Positions 62,091 to 64,000 of a stretch of DNA of 64,000 nucleotides are shown here, piece by piece. The notes beneath the pieces were generated by a model. It did no database searches, had not been told where the DNA came from, and saw nothing but the letters and a program-made list of their open reading frames with translations. The stretch's first letter is position 1; every line of letters begins with the position of its first letter. The stretch is from contig NZ_CP071872.1 in NCBI RefSeq assembly GCF_022647665.1, forward strand, positions 6,510,001-6,574,000. Direction: 5' to 3'. Origin of the DNA: Streptomyces formicae (GTDB taxonomy: Bacteria; Actinomycetota; Actinomycetes; Streptomycetales; Streptomycetaceae). The position numbers and the translations under genes were made by a program.

Positions 62091-63479
62091 TTGCGTGACG
62101 AATGGGACCACGCCCACACGGACTACACCATGCCCGCGCAGCGTCGAATTCCTGCCTCGCTGGCAGAAAGCGAGAGCGACTGGCGCCACTACCTAGAGCA
62201 CTCAACCCCCAACGGCTGGCTGATACGGCACAACGCGATGATCGAAGCGCTCGTCAGTGGAAAGCCGATGTACCTGCTGCACACGACCAAGGACATCGAC
62301 GCCATCCGCATCAGCCGGCAGTTGCACGTCTCCACCGGATGCCTGGTCGGAGCCCTGTACTGCTCGCCTCTCGTCAGTCAGCGTGAGGGACTGCGCCCCC
62401 ACAACCTCGGCGCCTACCTGATGCGGACGAAGCCTTCCACCACGCCCATGGTCTTCGAGATCATCCCGGACGCCCCGATCCGGCCTAAGGGCGTCGACTA
62501 CCTGCATCTCGGTGCCATCCACCTGCGTACCTACGAGCGCTACCAGAGCTTCCTGACCCTGGCCGAGAACGACCAGCTCGACCATGCCGTGCAGACGGGT
62601 CTGCGTGCCGCGGCCGTGTTCTTCGATGTCGCCCTGCGCAACGCCGCCGGCCATGCCACTCCGGCACCCGAGTTCATCGACCAGTTGTCCGACGCCGTGG
62701 CCCACGTGCCGTTCCTCGGCTACCTGTACTTCGAGGTTCTGTCCGAATACCTGATGCTCCACTCCGTTACTCCGGAGACCAAGACCTATGCCCTGGCAGG
62801 AGAGCTGAACAACTGGCTCTACAAGCGACTCGCCTTCGCCGCCGTGGACGGCATGGACCAGTTGTTCGACCTTGCCCGTTTCAATCCACGCTATCGCCGG
62901 CTCGTCCAGCTCATCGAAGGCACGGAACCAGCTCTCGGCCCGGGAGTCGCCGAGTACGTCCGGCGACGGCTGTCCCACCTATTCGCACGGACCGCGCTGC
63001 ACCCGTCCCAGGATGCGGCGTCAGTCACCTTCCTGGGCGCCGATCTCAGCACGCTTCGGAACATCGCACCTGGACTGATCGGCCAGATGATCTTCCGCGA
63101 GATCCGGTACATGCCGCGCTACCAGCAGCTCTACCACTGCTTCGAGAAAGCCAAGGCTCTTGAGGCATGGGATTACTGGAACAGCGAGGGAATACCCACC
63201 CCCTTCAATGGAATCCTCCCCAAGGGAGAGATAGGGATAAATCCCGTCTACCCCAGGTCGGCAGTCAGAGCATGGACGGCGGAACAGGACAGTAGGGGCT
63301 ACTTACATCCGGCCGAGGAGGTCACGGCTGTCTTCACGCCGCACCTGGCGTCGTGGTGGGCGCCACCTCGTCGGCGCGAGATGCGGAACGCCACCGAGGA
63401 TTCACGGGTCGAGTTGGCCCTGGGGGCTCGATCTCCGATTCCCACCCGACGGTCATCCATTGACGGAGTTTCCGCATGA
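62091..63479 (+). CDS. Unknown protein, possible ADP-ribosyltransferase-like fold, 462 aa
   Basis: TTG at 62091 has CGGGAG 5 bases upstream; ATG at 62130 is the alternative. An N-terminal segment, KPMYLLHTTKDIDAIRIS followed by GCLVGALYCSPLVSQ and NLGAYLM, is reminiscent of the LYHGT...G.l..s..G..Ga.Y core of ART-superfamily or KptA-like domains, but catalytic residues are not certain. The rest is helical (SFLTLAENDQLDHAVQTGL, FEVLSEYLMLHS, HCFEKAKALEAWDYW). The stop overlaps the next start (ATGA), so it is coupled to a glycosyltransferase. No family assignment is secure. Confidence 0.65.
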   Translation: MRDEWDHAHTDYTMPAQRRIPASLAESESDWRHYLEHSTPNGWLIRHNAMIEALVSGKPMYLLHTTKDIDAIRISRQLHVSTGCLVGALYCSPLVSQREGLRPHNLGAYLMRTKPSTTPMVFEIIPDAPIRPKGVDYLHLGAIHLRTYERYQSFLTLAENDQLDHAVQTGLRAAAVFFDVALRNAAGHATPAPEFIDQLSDAVAHVPFLGYLYFEVLSEYLMLHSVTPETKTYALAGELNNWLYKRLAFAAVDGMDQLFDLARFNPRYRRLVQLIEGTEPALGPGVAEYVRRRLSHLFARTALHPSQDAASVTFLGADLSTLRNIAPGLIGQMIFREIRYMPRYQQLYHCFEKAKALEAWDYWNSEGIPTPFNGILPKGEIGINPVYPRSAVRAWTAEQDSRGYLHPAEEVTAVFTPHLASWWAPPRRREMRNATEDSRVELALGARSPIPTRRSSIDGVSA

Positions 63480-64000
63480 CTGCCAAGCTCCTGAACATCT
63501 TGACCGGCATCAACCGCACCTCCGTGCCTTCGTCCGGGAGCATGATCCTCGTCAACGATCTCTACGGAGCTATGCATGACGTCCACACGACCTTCCTGGG
63601 CAGGGCGCCGGTCGATCAGGCTTGGAAGGCTGCGTTTGGTCAGCTGATCACCCTCTCCACGACAAAGCGCCCTCACGGCCCCGACTTCGACCCGTACGTT
63701 GATGAGCTGACGAGTGAGGTCGGTGCGCTTATCGAGAAGATCCAGCCGAATGCCATTCACGCCCAGTACCTCGGGTTCGCTCTCAGCCTGGCCTTCACCC
63801 GAACTGCCGGCAACATCCCGATCATCGCCATCGCCCACGGCCCCGACGTGATGATGGCCGAGCACAGCGCATCGGAACGCGAGGTCATGAATGAAGTTGC
63901 TGCCGCGAGCGCCGCGATCGTTGCCCCGACCTCCGCCCTCGCCGACCGCATCGACCGTCTCACCGGACGCCGATTCACCGATCGACTCACCGTCATCCCG
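63476..64000 (+). CDS. GT-B (family 4-like) glycosyltransferase, 3' end outside window
   Basis: ATG at 63476 overlaps the previous stop and the frame is open to the window edge. The N-terminal domain reads TAKLLNILTGINRTSVPSSG, SMILVNDLYGAMHDVHTTFLG, IEKIQPNAIHAQYLGFALSL and IPIIAIAHGPDVMMAE, then IVAPTSALADRIDRLTG, which is the usual N-terminal Rossmann half of glycosyltransferase family 4 (H-G-x-D...P-S-x-x-x). The nucleotide-sugar binding half is beyond the window. Confidence 0.8.
   Translation, partial: MTAKLLNILTGINRTSVPSSGSMILVNDLYGAMHDVHTTFLGRAPVDQAWKAAFGQLITLSTTKRPHGPDFDPYVDELTSEVGALIEKIQPNAIHAQYLGFALSLAFTRTAGNIPIIAIAHGPDVMMAEHSASEREVMNEVAAASAAIVAPTSALADRIDRLTGRRFTDRLTVIP

Noticed and set aside
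1..64000. CRISPR arrays, rRNA genes and tRNA genes
   Set aside because: No regularly spaced direct repeats and no rRNA or complete tRNA sequence were seen in a read-through of the window.

Overview
The window looks like Streptomyces DNA. It is GC-rich, uses GTG and TTG starts freely, and carries families typical of that genus: an HSP18-type regulator next to hsp20, an SCO6880-like conjugation protein, a DUF6415-like protein and Streptomyces-type IS630/ISAs1/IS110/Tn3 remnants. The density of broken insertion sequences, conjugation genes and phage packaging genes suggests a chromosome arm or a large plasmid rather than the conserved core. All family names come from reading the sequence; no database search was run.

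Layout. (1) 1-20607: eight co-directional genes, mostly very large, plus one small one. They encode beta-rich proteins without signal peptides, and each gene has its own 115-724 bp leader except the first pair. One has a metallo-beta-lactamase-like fold with degraded metal ligands, one resembles DUF6603, and one is built from Ig-like repeats. I cannot assign a function; this is the best candidate for an undescribed system. (2) 20750-28100: IS630 and ISAs1 remnants around a protealysin-like M4 peptidase, a frameshifted and truncated DyP peroxidase, a frameshifted DUF3710 gene, two phage/plasmid-type small genes and a DHFR-like reductase. (3) 28100-36270: truncated BrkB, PRC-barrel, an isolated phage terminase pair, DUF2267, a divergent hsp20/HSP18-regulator pair with two inverted-repeat operators, a MerR gene between two pieces of one Tn3 transposase, and two small unknown genes with hairpins. 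(4) 36380-41500: methyltransferase, intact IS630, truncated IS110, a 410-bp internally deleted IS3 element with both ends, an RHS remnant, and a second, intact DyP gene sharing a 625-bp near-identical block with the broken copy 16.6 kb away. (5) 41555-48943: a 2356-residue secreted RHS/Hint polymorphic toxin with an adjacent putative immunity gene. (6) 49173-54491: an actinobacterial conjugation module (5'-truncated SCO6880-like gene, VirB4-like ATPase, small proteins, VirD4/TraG-like coupling protein). (7) 54647-64000: WbqC, YdcF, an HTH-TPR regulator, a resolvase-like protein, an ATPase of the anti-sigma type, DUF6415, an Fe/2-oxoglutarate oxygenase, two glycosyltransferases, a nucleotide-sugar dehydrogenase and an unknown protein. 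Region 7 looks like one edge of a glycosylated natural product or surface polysaccharide cluster.

The main themes are repeated rearrangement (at least six damaged transposases, two split genes, a mosaic duplicate) and conflict/transfer functions (RHS toxin, conjugation, terminase) next to an unexplained island of giant beta-rich proteins.
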